Part shown: positions 52,863 through 63,302 of the stretch, in pieces
Layout of the letters: each line of letters starts with the position of its first letter
How positions within the stretch are numbered: position 1 is the first letter of the stretch
Notes under the pieces: model-generated
What the model saw: only the letters and a program-made list of their open reading frames with translations
What the model was told of the DNA's origin: nothing
Databases searched by the model: none
Translations under genes and position numbers: made by a program
Source of the DNA: Aquitalea magnusonii
Lineage (GTDB): Bacteria; Pseudomonadota; Gammaproteobacteria; Burkholderiales; Chromobacteriaceae
Length of the DNA: 64,000 bases
Reading direction: 5' to 3'
Assembly: GCF_003202035.1 (NCBI RefSeq)
Contig: NZ_QJKC01000004.1
Span: 62,001-126,000 of the forward strand

Positions 52863-54278
52863 TCAATAACGATAGTGCGCCGGCTTATAAGGACCCTGCT
52901 TGGGCACGCTGATATAAGCAGCCTGCTCGTCGGTCAGCTCGGTCAGGTTGGCACCGATACGCTTCAGGTGCAGGCGGGCCACTTTTTCGTCCAGATGCTT
53001 GGGCAGCACATAGACTTCCTTGCCGTACTTTTCACCGTGCTGGAAGATTTCCATCTGCGCCAGCACCTGGTTGGTGAAGGAGTTGGACATCACGAAGCTG
53101 GGGTGGCCGGTGGCGCAACCCAGATTCACCAGGCGGCCTTCGGCCAGCAGGATGATGCGCTTGGCCGGTTCATTACCCTGAGCCGGGAAGATGATGTGAT
53201 CCACCTGCGGCTTGATGTTGTCCCACTGGTATTGGCGCAGGCTGGCGACTTCGATTTCGCTGTCGAAGTGGCCGATATTGCACACGATGGCGTTGTTGCG
53301 CATCTTGACCATGTGATCATGGGTGATCACCGACACATTGCCGGTGGTGGTGACGAAGATGTCGCCCTGGTCGGCCACATCATCCATGCGTACCACGCGG
53401 TAGCCTTCCATCGCTGCTTGCAGGGCACAGATCGGGTCCACTTCGGTGACCCATACCGTGGCACCCAGGCCACGCAGGCTCTGGGCGCAGCCCTTGCCCA
53501 CATCACCGTAACCCAATACCACGGCCACTTTGCCGGCGATCATCACGTCGGTGGCGCGCTTGATGCCATCCACCAGCGATTCGCGGCAGCCGTACAGATT
53601 GTCGAACTTGGACTTGGTGACCGAGTCGTTGACGTTGAAAGCCGGGAACGGCAGGCGGCCTTCCTTTTGCATCTGGTACAGGCGATGCACACCGGTGGTG
53701 GTTTCTTCGGTGACGCCCTTGATATGCGGCAGACGCTTGGAGTACCAGTGCGGGTCCACTTCCAGATAACGGGCAATGGCGGCAAACAGCGCGGTTTCTT
53801 CTTCATTGGCCGGGTGGCTGATCACGCTGCGATCCTGTTCGGCCTTGCTGCCCAGCATCAGCAGCAAGGTGGCGTCGCCGCCATCGTCCAGAATCATGTT
53901 GGCTTCCTGACCCTCAGGCCATTCGAAGATCTTGTGGGAGAACTCCCAGTACTCGTCCAGGCTCTCGCCCTTGAAGGCAAACACCGGGATATTGGCCGCG
54001 GCAATGGCAGCAGCGGCGTGGTCTTGCGTGGAGAAGATATTGCAGGAAGCCCAGCGTACATCGGCACCCAGTGCCACCAGGGTTTCGATCAGCACGCCAG
54101 TCTGGATGGTCATGTGCAGCGAACCGGCGATACGCGCGCCACGCAGCGGCTTCTGGTGCGCGAATTCTTCGCGCAGCGCCATCAGTCCGGGCATTTCGGT
54201 TTCGGCGATTGCCAGTTCCTTGCGCCCCCAGGCGGCAAGGTTGATGTCGGCGACATGGAAATCGGTGAATTCAGCCAT
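52863..54278 (-). CDS. ahcY: S-adenosylhomocysteine hydrolase
   Basis: NAD-dependent cleavage of S-adenosylhomocysteine to adenosine and homocysteine, relieving product inhibition of methyltransferases. The 471-residue product has [19 protein letters not shown], the substrate site [15 protein letters not shown] and [14 protein letters not shown], the NAD loop [16 protein letters not shown] and the C-terminal PAHYRY ending that is near universal. It has the roughly 40-residue insert typical of bacterial enzymes. The ATG at 54276-54278 follows AAGGA at ten bases. Expression is controlled by an SAH riboswitch in its leader. Confidence 0.97.
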   Translation of the reverse strand: MAEFTDFHVADINLAAWGRKELAIAETEMPGLMALREEFAHQKPLRGARIAGSLHMTIQTGVLIETLVALGADVRWASCNIFSTQDHAAAAIAAANIPVFAFKGESLDEYWEFSHKIFEWPEGQEANMILDDGGDATLLLMLGSKAEQDRSVISHPANEEETALFAAIARYLEVDPHWYSKRLPHIKGVTEETTTGVHRLYQMQKEGRLPFPAFNVNDSVTKSKFDNLYGCRESLVDGIKRATDVMIAGKVAVVLGYGDVGKGCAQSLRGLGATVWVTEVDPICALQAAMEGYRVVRMDDVADQGDIFVTTTGNVSVITHDHMVKMRNNAIVCNIGHFDSEIEVASLRQYQWDNIKPQVDHIIFPAQGNEPAKRIILLAEGRLVNLGCATGHPSFVMSNSFTNQVLAQMEIFQHGEKYGKEVYVLPKHLDEKVARLHLKRIGANLTELTDEQAAYISVPKQGPYKPAHYRY

Positions 54279-54350
54279 CGTGCAAAGTCCTTTTACACGC
54301 CGGCCAGAACGCGGCTCACCCGCTATTCCGGCTTCGGCACGGAGTTTAGT

Positions 54351-54416
54351 CAGGTGAGCGCCGTTTGCAAGAAGCCCGAGCCTGGGGATGAACCTCGCAG
54401 CGCTCCTCGGGAGTGC
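54351..54416 (-). promoter_or_regulatory. SAH riboswitch upstream of ahcY
   Basis: Reverse strand shows the conserved SAH-riboswitch core: CCGAGGAGCGCTGCGA, then CAGGCTCGG, then AACGGCGCTCACC. P1 is formed by CCCGAG with CTCGGG; the pseudoknot pairs AGCGC with GCGCT. It begins at about the predicted transcription start and ends 73 bases before the ahcY ATG. Binding of S-adenosylhomocysteine is known to switch such genes on. Downstream, GGTGAGC (54314-54320) can pair with the riboswitch element GCTCACC (54353-54359), a likely alternative fold. Confidence 0.93.
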
Positions 54417-54420
54417 CGTA

Positions 54421-54426
54421 ATTATA
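54421..54426 (-). promoter_or_regulatory. -10 element of the ahcY promoter
   Basis: Reverse-strand TATAAT about seven bases before the first riboswitch nucleotides. The -35 region is weak (ATCCAC at 17 bp). Confidence 0.6.
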
Positions 54427-54481
54427 CCTAGAGACGTAAAAATGTGGATGAAACTTCGCTGACAGGGGTTACACTTCAACA

Positions 54482-54510
54482 TTGCCATCAGCATAGTCAT
54501 ATTGCATAGA
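54482..54510 (+). promoter_or_regulatory. Candidate promoter of the 7TM-GGDEF gene
   Basis: TTGCCA (54482-54487), 17-bp spacer, CATAGA (54505-54510). The predicted start coincides with the ATG at 54518, implying a leaderless or nearly leaderless mRNA. Confidence 0.35.
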
Positions 54511-54517
54511 AAAGCGC

Positions 54518-56173
54518 ATGTCCTTTGTATTCACCACCATTTCAGCGACTGCCGGCCTGGCTGCACTCAGTGCTGCCACCATCGGCATCCTGGCTTGGGA
54601 GCGACGCCAGGTGACGGGCGCGCGCTGGCTGGCCTGGCTGATGCTGGCAGTGACGATATGGGCCGGCAGTGCCATGCTGGAATTGTCCTCTTCCATGCTG
54701 CGCGAGAAAATTTTCTGGTCCAAGCTGGAATACCTCGGCACCCTCAGCGCGCCGGTGTTGTTTTTCCTGCTGGCCGCCGACTACAACCAGCTGGACAAGG
54801 CTCTGCGCCTGCGCAGCATCGCCATGCTGTTCCTCATCCCCCTGCTCAGTCTGGCGCTGGCCATCAGCAATGAACGGCACGGCCTGATCTGGAGCAGTTA
54901 TCAGCCTTCACCATCTGGCTATAATTTGCTGATTTTCAACCACGGCCCCTTGTTCTGGCTGCTGGTCGCCGGCTATTCCTATCTGATGATGCTGCTGGGC
55001 TCCTTGCTGTTGCTGCGGACCCTGCACTTTTACCCTCCCCATTACCGTGGCCAGTCGCTGATCCTGATGCTGGGCGCCATCGTTCCCTGGGCTGGCAATC
55101 TGCTTTATCTGTCCGGCAACATCCCTTTGCGCGGGCTGGACCCCACCCCCTTGTGCTTTGCCATCACCGGCATGGTGTTTGCCTTTGACCTGCTTTATCT
55201 GCGCATGCTGTATGTCGTGCCCATTGCCCGTGGCAATGCCTTCAATGCCATGGGGGATGGCATCGTGGTGATTGACCCCAACAAGACCGTGCTCGATATC
55301 AACCCGGCGGCGGCCAACCTGTTTGGCAAGCCAGCCGCCGTACTGTGCGGCCAGCCATTGCAGATTGCCGCACTGCTTGCGGTCGCCGATCAGGATGGGG
55401 CCCATCAGGTGGAACTGAATGGCCCGGGCTCACGCGCCATTCTGGAAGTACGCGCCTTTCCCATCCGGGAGTCGGGGGTCACCCTGGGTGGCCGCATGCT
55501 GGTGCTGCGCGACATTTCGCGCCAGCGCCGCGCCGAGGAAGCCTTGCATCAGGCTTATATGCAACTGAAAAACCGCATCGATGAAATCGAAACCCTGCAG
55601 GACACCCTGCGCGAACAGGCCCTGCACGACCCGCTGACCGGACTTTACAACCGACGCTATCTGGAGGAGACGCTCAGCCGGGAAATCAGCCGGGCCGAAC
55701 GCGAACAACAGCCGCTGACCTTTGCCCTGATCGATCTGGACAATTTCAAAGGGGTGAATGATCGCTACGGCCACATGGCCGGCGATCAGGTACTGTGTGC
55801 GCTGGCCGACCTGCTGCGCCGCCATTGTCGTCAGGCCGATATCGTTTGCCGGCTGGGGGGCGAGGAATTCATCGTGGTACTGCCTGCCGCTGATCAACGC
55901 AATGGCTGGATGCGGCTGGAAATGCTACGCCGCCGTTTTTCCGATTTGCGCTACAGGGTGGAAGCAGTGGAATTTTCGTCCACCTTCTCCTGTGGCATTG
56001 CCTGCTACCCCAGTGACGGCAATAGTTTCGCCAAACTTTACCAGCTGGCGGACATGGCCTTGTACGAAGCCAAGGCTCATGGCAAAAACCAGGTCAGGCT
56101 GCATGGCAATCCGCTGCAGGAGCTGACCGACATTCCCTTGCTGCAAGCCCATATGGTCAGCAAGGAACCATAA
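54518..56173 (+). CDS. Seven-helix membrane diguanylate cyclase with PAS and GGDEF domains
   Basis: 551-residue protein: an N-terminal histidine-kinase-type seven-helix sensor region (about 1-235), a PAS-like domain about 245-345 ([20 protein letters not shown]), a short coiled coil and a GGDEF domain about 370-535 ([20 protein letters not shown]; active site G447-G448-E449-E450-F451). The inhibitory RxxD site is present as R438-Q-A-D441, so feedback by cyclic di-GMP is expected. The signal is unknown. It is divergent from ahcY and shares a short promoter region with it. Confidence 0.92.
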   Translation: MSFVFTTISATAGLAALSAATIGILAWERRQVTGARWLAWLMLAVTIWAGSAMLELSSSMLREKIFWSKLEYLGTLSAPVLFFLLAADYNQLDKALRLRSIAMLFLIPLLSLALAISNERHGLIWSSYQPSPSGYNLLIFNHGPLFWLLVAGYSYLMMLLGSLLLLRTLHFYPPHYRGQSLILMLGAIVPWAGNLLYLSGNIPLRGLDPTPLCFAITGMVFAFDLLYLRMLYVVPIARGNAFNAMGDGIVVIDPNKTVLDINPAAANLFGKPAAVLCGQPLQIAALLAVADQDGAHQVELNGPGSRAILEVRAFPIRESGVTLGGRMLVLRDISRQRRAEEALHQAYMQLKNRIDEIETLQDTLREQALHDPLTGLYNRRYLEETLSREISRAEREQQPLTFALIDLDNFKGVNDRYGHMAGDQVLCALADLLRRHCRQADIVCRLGGEEFIVVLPAADQRNGWMRLEMLRRRFSDLRYRVEAVEFSSTFSCGIACYPSDGNSFAKLYQLADMALYEAKAHGKNQVRLHGNPLQELTDIPLLQAHMVSKEP

Positions 56174-56198
56174 AAAAGCCGGGAACGCGTCCCGGCTT
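56171..56198. terminator. Bidirectional terminator between the cyclase gene and sspB
   Basis: AAGCCGGGA (56176-56184) pairs with TCCCGGCTT (56190-56198); the reverse strand continues into TTTTTTA, making it strongest for sspB. Confidence 0.82.
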
Positions 56199-56218
56199 GG
56201 CATGGTACAGCAGTGGCC

Positions 56219-56662
56219 TTACTTGACGATGCGCAAGCTGGGCCGACCACTGGGCCGCGGTGCGGCGGCATCCTCTGCCTTGCCCGCGGCCGGCTCGGTT
56301 TCGCTGGCGGCGACCGGAGACAGCGCCGGTGCCGGTGCCGGCGTCGCACTGCCCAGCTCGACCTCGAAGCCCATCCCTTCGCCGGTTTCGCGGGCGAAAA
56401 TGGACATCACATTGCCGACAGGCACCCAGATATCACGCGACACCCCGGCAAACCGCGCGGAAAACGACACCCACTCGTTGTCGATACGCAGGTTCTGGGT
56501 GGCTCCGGCTGCAATATTCAACACGATTTCGTTATTCTTCACATATTCGCGCGGGACATCTGCGTGCTCGTCCACCCACACCACCAGAAACGGCGTATGG
56601 CCATTATCCGTGCACCATTCATACAGGGCACGGATCATGTAAGGCTTGGTGCTGGCGCTCAT
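56219..56662 (-). CDS. sspB: ClpXP protease specificity-enhancing factor SspB
   Basis: Adaptor that delivers ssrA-tagged proteins to ClpXP. The 147-residue product has the SspB fold segments STKPYMIRALYEWCTDNGHTP, VLNIAAGATQNLRI and FSARFAGVSRDIWVPVGNV, a flexible Ala/Pro-rich linker and a short C-terminal ClpX-binding tail (RPSLRIVK), as in E. coli. The start at 56660-56662 was chosen because AAGGA lies six bases upstream; an ATG two codons earlier directly abuts that sequence. It follows sspA by nine bases. Confidence 0.94.
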   Translation of the reverse strand: MSASTKPYMIRALYEWCTDNGHTPFLVVWVDEHADVPREYVKNNEIVLNIAAGATQNLRIDNEWVSFSARFAGVSRDIWVPVGNVMSIFARETGEGMGFEVELGSATPAPAPALSPVAASETEPAAGKAEDAAAPRPSGRPSLRIVK

Positions 56663-56671
56663 GGTCATTCC

Positions 56672-57274
56672 TTACTTGCGCATGGCCTTTTCGGACGGGG
56701 TCAGCGAGTCAATGAAAGACTGGCGCTGGAAAATGCGTTCCGCGTACTTGAGGATGGGTGCAGCATGCTTGCCCAGGTCGATGTTGTAATGCTCCAGACG
56801 CCACATCAGCGGGGCGATGGCCACGTCGATCATGGAGAAGTCATCGCCCAGCATGAACTTCTGCTTGGCAAACACCGGGGCAATGGTGGTCAGGCCGTCA
56901 CGGATGGCTTCACGGGCCTTGGTGGCTTCCTTGCCGGTTGCGCCGGCTTCCAGCACCTTCACATTGCAGAACAGCTCGTTCTCGAAACGGTGCAGGAACA
57001 GGCGGGCACGGGCACGCATCACCGGATCGGCCGGCATCAGCTGCGGGTGCGGGAAACGCTCATCGATGTATTCATTGATGATGTTGGATTCGTGCAGGAT
57101 CAGGTCGCGCTCTACCAGTACCGGCACTTCGTTGTAGGGATTCATCACAGCCAGGTCTTCCGGCTTGTTGTGAATGTCCACATCGATGATCTCGAAATCC
57201 ATTCCCTTTTCATACAACACGATACGGCAACGTTGGCTGAAGGGGCAGGTAATTCCAGAATAAAGAGTCATCAT
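56672..57274 (-). CDS. sspA: Stringent starvation protein A (GST-fold RNA polymerase-associated factor)
   Basis: RNA-polymerase-bound regulator with a glutathione-S-transferase fold lacking enzymatic role; in E. coli it supports acid and starvation survival and late phage transcription. The 200-residue product has MTLYSGITCPFSQRCRIVLY, NPYNEVPVLVERDLILHESN, INEYIDERFPHPQLMP and the conserved PH pocket residues. ATG ATG tandem starts occur at 57272-57274 and 57269-57271; the first is annotated. Operon with sspB, downstream of the cytochrome bc1 genes as in many beta- and gammaproteobacteria, but behind a terminator. Confidence 0.94.
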   Translation of the reverse strand: MMTLYSGITCPFSQRCRIVLYEKGMDFEIIDVDIHNKPEDLAVMNPYNEVPVLVERDLILHESNIINEYIDERFPHPQLMPADPVMRARARLFLHRFENELFCNVKVLEAGATGKEATKAREAIRDGLTTIAPVFAKQKFMLGDDFSMIDVAIAPLMWRLEHYNIDLGKHAAPILKYAERIFQRQSFIDSLTPSEKAMRK

Positions 57275-57384
57275 GGCTAGCGGATATCCTTGACAGAGGC
57301 AATCATTTTCGATCGAAGCGATGATTTTACCATTTTCAGGCAGGCAATTTCCACAACTACATCGCAAAGCCATGATTACAAAAG

Positions 57385-57412
57385 AAAAAAGGCGGAAATT
57401 TCCGCCTTTTTC
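57385..57412 (-). terminator. Terminator of petABC
   Basis: The palindrome GGCGGAAATTTCCGCC (57391-57406) flanked by A-runs and T-runs; the reverse strand ends in TTTTTTCTTTTG. Confidence 0.85.
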
Positions 57413-57430
57413 GTCATGCAGCAGCCGGGC

Positions 57431-58192
57431 TTAATGCACGTCTTTCCAGTATTCCTTCTTCAGGAAGTAGGTCAGCGGCAACAGCAGCAGGCCCAGGAAC
57501 ATCAGTACCACATAGCCGATCTGGTGACGCTTGACTTGTGCCGGCTCGCCGATGAAGACCAGGTAGTTGGTCAGGTCAGCCATGCGCTTGTCAAACTCCA
57601 CGGTATTGGCCTTGCCGTTTTCCAGCTTGGTCAGACTACCGGCCTTGACCAGTTCGAGCTTGTGCTCTTCATGACCAGCGGCGTTCTTCTCGGTCTTCAG
57701 TACCTGCTCGCCCTGCATTTCCCACAGCACATGCGGCATGCCGACCTTGTCGAACACCAGGTTGTTCCAGCCGGTAGGACGAGTCGGATCACGGTAGAAG
57801 CCACGCAGATAGGCGTACAGGTAGTCAGCACCACGCGAACGCGCAATCAGCGACAGGTCCGGCGGTGCCGCACCCAGCCATACCTTGGCATCCTTCTTGT
57901 CCATGCTGATGTTCATCTGGTCGCCGATCTTGGCGCCGTCAGGCAGCAAGTTGGCCTTGATCTGCTCTTCGGACAGGCCGATGTCTTCCAGACGGTTGTA
58001 GCGCATGGCGCTGGCCGAGTGGCAGGACAGGCAGTAGTTACTGAAGATCTGCGCGCCGCGCTGCAGACTTTCCGTGTCCTGAATGTCGATCGGCGCCTTT
58101 TCCAGCGTCGGGCCTTCATTGGCCAGAACCGTGCCGCTGACCGGCAACACCAGCGCCATGGCAGCGATCAGGTGGCGGATTTTGCTTTTCAT
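57431..58192 (-). CDS. petC: Cytochrome c1 of the bc1 complex
   Basis: Membrane-anchored c-type haem subunit that passes electrons from the Rieske centre to soluble cytochrome c. The 253-residue product has a signal peptide (about 1-24, ending TVLA), the haem-binding C-x-x-C-H in FSNYCLSCHSASAMRYN, the axial Met region (VGMPHVLWEMQG) and a C-terminal anchoring helix (GYVVLMFLGLLLLPLTYFLKK). Start at 58190-58192. Last gene of petABC, 17 bp after petB. Confidence 0.95.
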   Translation of the reverse strand: MKSKIRHLIAAMALVLPVSGTVLANEGPTLEKAPIDIQDTESLQRGAQIFSNYCLSCHSASAMRYNRLEDIGLSEEQIKANLLPDGAKIGDQMNISMDKKDAKVWLGAAPPDLSLIARSRGADYLYAYLRGFYRDPTRPTGWNNLVFDKVGMPHVLWEMQGEQVLKTEKNAAGHEEHKLELVKAGSLTKLENGKANTVEFDKRMADLTNYLVFIGEPAQVKRHQIGYVVLMFLGLLLLPLTYFLKKEYWKDVH

Positions 58193-58209
58193 ATGTCCTT
58201 TCCCCTTGC

Positions 58210-59547
58210 TTACACGTTGGTGCCGAACAGATAGGCCGCGATGATCGTCACCGCCACCAGCACCAGGAACTGCAACTGGCGCTTGCCATTGGTCTCCGTC
58301 ACGCGGGTCGGTACCGGTACCGAGCCGACATCGTTCTTGGTGTAGAACGGCATACCCAGGAAGAAGGCAAAGTAGATGAACGAAAGAATCTGCGAAATCA
58401 GGGTACGGCCAGCCGTCGGCGGCATGGCGCCCAGCATGCCCAGACCGATGAAGGCGATGATGAACAAGACCAGCATGAACTTGAACTTCGGACCGCGATA
58501 ACGGATGGACTTGACCGGCGAACGATCCAGCCACGGCAGGAAGGCAATCACCACCACCGCAGCGCCCATGCCGATCACACCCCATACCTGGGTACCCAGG
58601 AAGGACGGAATGGCACGCAGAATGGCGTAGAACGGGGTGAAGTACCATACCGGCGCGATGTGCGGCGGGGTCTTCAGCGGGTCAGCCTGGTCGAAGTTGG
58701 GATGCTCGAGGAAGTAACCACCCATTTCCGGCAGGAAGAACACGATGGCGGAGAACACGATCAGGAACACGGCCACACCGAAGATATCCTTCACGGTGTA
58801 GTAGGGATGGAAAGGAATGCCATCCAGCGGGATGCCCTTTTCGTCCTTCAGTTTCTTGATTTCCACGCCGTCCGGGTTGTTGGAACCCACTTCGTGCAGG
58901 GCAATCAGGTGAGCCACCACCAGGGCCAGCAGCACCAGCGGCACAGCAATCACGTGCAGGGCGAAGAAGCGGTTCAGCGTGGCATCGGATACCACGAAGT
59001 CACCACGAATCCACACCGACAGGTCCGGACCGATGACCGGGATGGAACCGAACAGGTTCACGATCACCTGTGCGCCCCAGAAGGACATCTGGCCCCAGGG
59101 CAGCAGGTAACCCATGAAGGCTTCGGCCATCAGGCACAGGAAGATCAGGCAACCAAACACCCACACCAGCTCGCGCGGCTGCTTGTAGGAGCCATAGATC
59201 AGGCCACGGAACATGTGCAGGTAGACCACCACGAAGAACATGGAGGCACCGGTGGAGTGCATGTAGCGGATGATCCAGCCACCGGCCACATCACGCATGA
59301 TGTATTCCACCGAGGCGAATGCCACCGGAATGCCGGCACCATTGAGCGTGCCATCCGGCTTGTAGTTCATGGTGAGGAAGATACCGGTCACGATCTGGAT
59401 AACCAGCACCAGCATGGCCAGCGAGCCGAAGAAGTACCAGAAATTGAAGTTCTTCGGTGCGTAGTACTCGGTAACGTGCTCTTTCAGCATCGACGACAGC
59501 GGGAAGCGATCGTCAATCCAGTTCAGCAGCTTTTGTCCTTTGCTCAT
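58210..59547 (-). CDS. petB: Cytochrome b of the bc1 complex
   Basis: Quinol-oxidising core subunit with two b-type haems. The 445-residue product contains haem ligands in GWIIRYMHSTGASMFFVVVY and RFFALHVIAVPLVLLALVV, and the Qo-site PEWY-like region, here within PVWYFTPFYAILRAIP. Eight or more helices are visible; the C-terminal extension is longer than in mitochondrial cytochrome b. Located 14 bp after petA. Confidence 0.96.
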   Translation of the reverse strand: MSKGQKLLNWIDDRFPLSSMLKEHVTEYYAPKNFNFWYFFGSLAMLVLVIQIVTGIFLTMNYKPDGTLNGAGIPVAFASVEYIMRDVAGGWIIRYMHSTGASMFFVVVYLHMFRGLIYGSYKQPRELVWVFGCLIFLCLMAEAFMGYLLPWGQMSFWGAQVIVNLFGSIPVIGPDLSVWIRGDFVVSDATLNRFFALHVIAVPLVLLALVVAHLIALHEVGSNNPDGVEIKKLKDEKGIPLDGIPFHPYYTVKDIFGVAVFLIVFSAIVFFLPEMGGYFLEHPNFDQADPLKTPPHIAPVWYFTPFYAILRAIPSFLGTQVWGVIGMGAAVVVIAFLPWLDRSPVKSIRYRGPKFKFMLVLFIIAFIGLGMLGAMPPTAGRTLISQILSFIYFAFFLGMPFYTKNDVGSVPVPTRVTETNGKRQLQFLVLVAVTIIAAYLFGTNV

Positions 59548-59561
59548 TTTTCCCCCTAAGC

Positions 59562-60146
59562 TTATTTGTCGTCGCCAATCAGCAGGCGGGTATCGGACAG
59601 ATACTTATGCGGCGGGATTTCCAGGTTCTTCGGAGCCGGCACACCCTTGAACACACGGGCAGCCAGGTCGAACTTGGAACCATGACACGGGCAGTAGAAG
59701 CCACCCAGCCATTCCGGGCCCAGATCGGCAGGTGCCAGATCAGGACGGAAGGTCGGCGAACAGCCCAGGTGGGTACAGATACCCACGGCCACCAGCAGTT
59801 CAGGCTTGATGGAGCGGCCTTCGTTCTGGCAGTACTTGGGTTGTTGGTCTACTTCGGACTTGGGGTCCACCAGCTTGGGGTCGTTCTTCGGCAGGTCGGC
59901 AACTTGCTGCTTGGTACGGGACAACAGCCATACCGGCTTGCCACGCCACTCGACGTTGATCTTCTGGCCCGGCTCCAGCTTGCTGATATCCACCTCAACC
60001 GGTGCGCCAGCAGCCTTTGCCCGTTCAGACGGGAAGAAACTCATCAGAAACGGCGTTGCCACCCCGGCAACGGCCACACCCCCAACAGCGCTGGTTGCTA
60101 CCGTCAGAAACCGACGGCGCCCCGTATCGACTTGTTGTTCACTCAT
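59562..60146 (-). CDS. petA: Rieske iron-sulfur protein of the bc1 complex
   Basis: 2Fe-2S subunit carrying electrons from the Qo site to cytochrome c1. The 194-residue product has a twin-arginine-type N-terminus (GRRRFLTVATSAVGG) with a single membrane helix, and the two cluster-binding loops CTHLGCSP and CPCHGSKFD. The ATG at 60144-60146 has GAGGA eight bases before it; an earlier ATG three codons upstream is possible. First gene of the operon; a TAAAAT at 60196-60201 may be its -10 element. Confidence 0.95.
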   Translation of the reverse strand: MSEQQVDTGRRRFLTVATSAVGGVAVAGVATPFLMSFFPSERAKAAGAPVEVDISKLEPGQKINVEWRGKPVWLLSRTKQQVADLPKNDPKLVDPKSEVDQQPKYCQNEGRSIKPELLVAVGICTHLGCSPTFRPDLAPADLGPEWLGGFYCPCHGSKFDLAARVFKGVPAPKNLEIPPHKYLSDTRLLIGDDK

Positions 60147-60266
60147 TACAGTCATCCTCAAACGTGGAAACCGAGCTCAAACTTCAAACCAGACGATTTT
60201 ACCTGATTACCAGTAGGGACATGAAGCGCCTATGCAAATAAATTGAGCCAGGTTGGGTAGATTTGT

Positions 60267-61013
60267 CTAAACCGGATTGAAAAGATCGACAAATTCAACA
60301 GTTATGCCGGGTAAATGAGAAACCTTCTCGCCCAGCGCCTGTACGCCGTAGCGCTCGGTTACATGGTGCCCGGCGGCAATGAATGCCACGCCATACTCGT
60401 TGGCCAGATGGAAACATTGCTCCGAGACTTCGCCGGTGACAAATGCATCAACACCGAGCCGGATGGCTTCCTGAAAAAAAGACTGCGCCCCTCCCGTACA
60501 CCAGGCCAGCCGGCGCACCGGCCGCTCGGCCGGGCCCAGCAGCATGGCCTGCCGGCCGAGGCCGAGCGAAATGGCCTCGGCCAGCTCTGCTGCCGTGGCA
60601 GCCGCCGGCCAGCGGCCATGCCATAACAATCCCTGCTCCCCCGTCTGTCCCTCGACCTGCCAGCCCAGTCGCTTGGCGAGCGTGGCGTTATTGCCCAGTT
60701 CTGCATGCCCATCCAGTGGCAGATGGTAAGCGATCAGGCTGATGTCATGCTGCAACAGTTTGGCCACGCGCGCACGCTTCATGCCCACCAGCCGGGCATC
60801 CTCTCCCTTCCAGAAATAGCCGTGATGCACCAGGATGGCATCGGCGCGGCGGGCAATCGCCACATCAATCAGTGCTTGTGAGGCAGTCACTCCCGTGATG
60901 ATATGCCGTACCTCTGCCCTGCCCTCCACTTGCAGACCATTGGGCGCGTAGTCCTGATAACGCCATGGCTCCAGCCATTCATCGATGCTGGCAATCAATT
61001 GCGGTAATTGCAT
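60267..61013 (-). CDS. Nif3-like dinuclear metal centre protein
   Basis: 248-residue YbgI/Nif3 family protein. N-terminal LPQLIASIDEWLEPW and DYAPNGLQVEGR, then metal-binding motifs ADAILVHHGYFWKG and IAYHLPLDGHAELGNN, and late GEVSEQCFHLANEYGVAFIAAGHHVTE. The His/Glu/Asp set for a two-metal site is complete. It is sometimes annotated as a GTP cyclohydrolase I type 2 homologue, but the cellular role is not established. In many relatives it lies next to the bc1 or Nif3-petA region, as here. Confidence 0.92.
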   Translation of the reverse strand: MQLPQLIASIDEWLEPWRYQDYAPNGLQVEGRAEVRHIITGVTASQALIDVAIARRADAILVHHGYFWKGEDARLVGMKRARVAKLLQHDISLIAYHLPLDGHAELGNNATLAKRLGWQVEGQTGEQGLLWHGRWPAAATAAELAEAISLGLGRQAMLLGPAERPVRRLAWCTGGAQSFFQEAIRLGVDAFVTGEVSEQCFHLANEYGVAFIAAGHHVTERYGVQALGEKVSHLPGITVEFVDLFNPV

Positions 61014-61084
61014 GATCCGTCCTTGCGAAATGAGCTGCCGCCTATTGTGCCAGAGAAGCCAGCCATACCCCGTCATCGTGCAGA

Positions 61085-61116
61085 AAAACAAAAACCCCGC
61101 ACAAGTGCGGGGTTTT
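61085..61116 (-). terminator. Terminator of groES-groEL
   Basis: AAAACCCCGCA (61091-61101) pairs with TGCGGGGTTTT (61106-61116), loop CAAG; the reverse strand continues TTTTTGTTTTTC. Confidence 0.92.
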
Positions 61117-61142
61117 CAGGTTCAGCGAGAGGCCGAAGCAGC

Positions 61143-62804
<1,662 letters not shown>

Positions 62805-62839
62805 CTATAGGGTCGTTTAGAAGTCGGTATGGGTCGGAA

Positions 62840-63127
62840 TTACTCGACGATGCCCATTACATCTTCCTCGCGCATCACGAGGACTTCTTCACCGTCAACC
62901 TTGACGGACTGACCGGAGTACTTGCCGAAAATCACTTTGTCACCAACTTTCAGTTCCAGCGGACGGCGCTCGCCATTGTCCAGAACCTTGCCGTTACCGA
63001 CAGCCAGCACCTCGCCCATGTCGGGCTTTTCAGCAGCTGCACCCGGCAGAACGATACCGGAAGCAGTCTTTTCTTCAGCCTCAAGGCGCTTGATAACAAC
63101 ACGATCGTGCAGCGGACGAATTGCCAT
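62840..63127 (-). CDS. groS: Co-chaperonin GroES
   Basis: 10-kDa lid of the GroEL chamber. The 95-residue product shows [23 protein letters not shown], the mobile loop with [36 protein letters not shown] and the C-terminal [19 protein letters not shown] precedes the ATG. First gene of the groESL operon. Confidence 0.98.
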   Translation of the reverse strand: MAIRPLHDRVVIKRLEAEEKTASGIVLPGAAAEKPDMGEVLAVGNGKVLDNGERRPLELKVGDKVIFGKYSGQSVKVDGEEVLVMREEDVMGIVE

Positions 63128-63197
63128 TGATCTCTCCTAATACAAGTGGCTGTTGAAAGCAAAAATCATCTGCCAGGATGGCAGTACGGGGCGGGCT

Positions 63198-63224
63198 TTA
63201 GCACTCACCCCTGACGAGTGCTAA
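63198..63224. promoter_or_regulatory. CIRCE element (HrcA operator) of groESL
   Basis: TTAGCACTC, nine-base spacer, GAGTGCTAA: a perfect match to the CIRCE inverted repeat. It overlaps the last base of the -10 element and the transcription start of groES, so HrcA binding should block initiation at normal temperature. Confidence 0.97.
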
Positions 63225-63252
63225 TAATAGGGACGGGGAAACGATGTTTCAA
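63224..63252 (-). promoter_or_regulatory. Promoter of groESL
   Basis: Reverse strand TTGAAA (63247-63252), 17-bp spacer, TATTAT (63224-63229), directly followed by the CIRCE element. It looks like a vegetative rather than sigma32 promoter. Confidence 0.75.
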
Positions 63253-63302
63253 GAGGGGGGCCGGCAAAAACTTGCCAGCCCTTGCCGGCATTAAGTGAAG
63301 GT

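Noticed and set aside
63260..63289. GCCGGCAA/TTGCCGGC stem between groES and the glycosyltransferase as a terminator
   Set aside because: No U-tract follows on either strand and it sits upstream of the groES promoter and after a gene end that does not need it; left unassigned.
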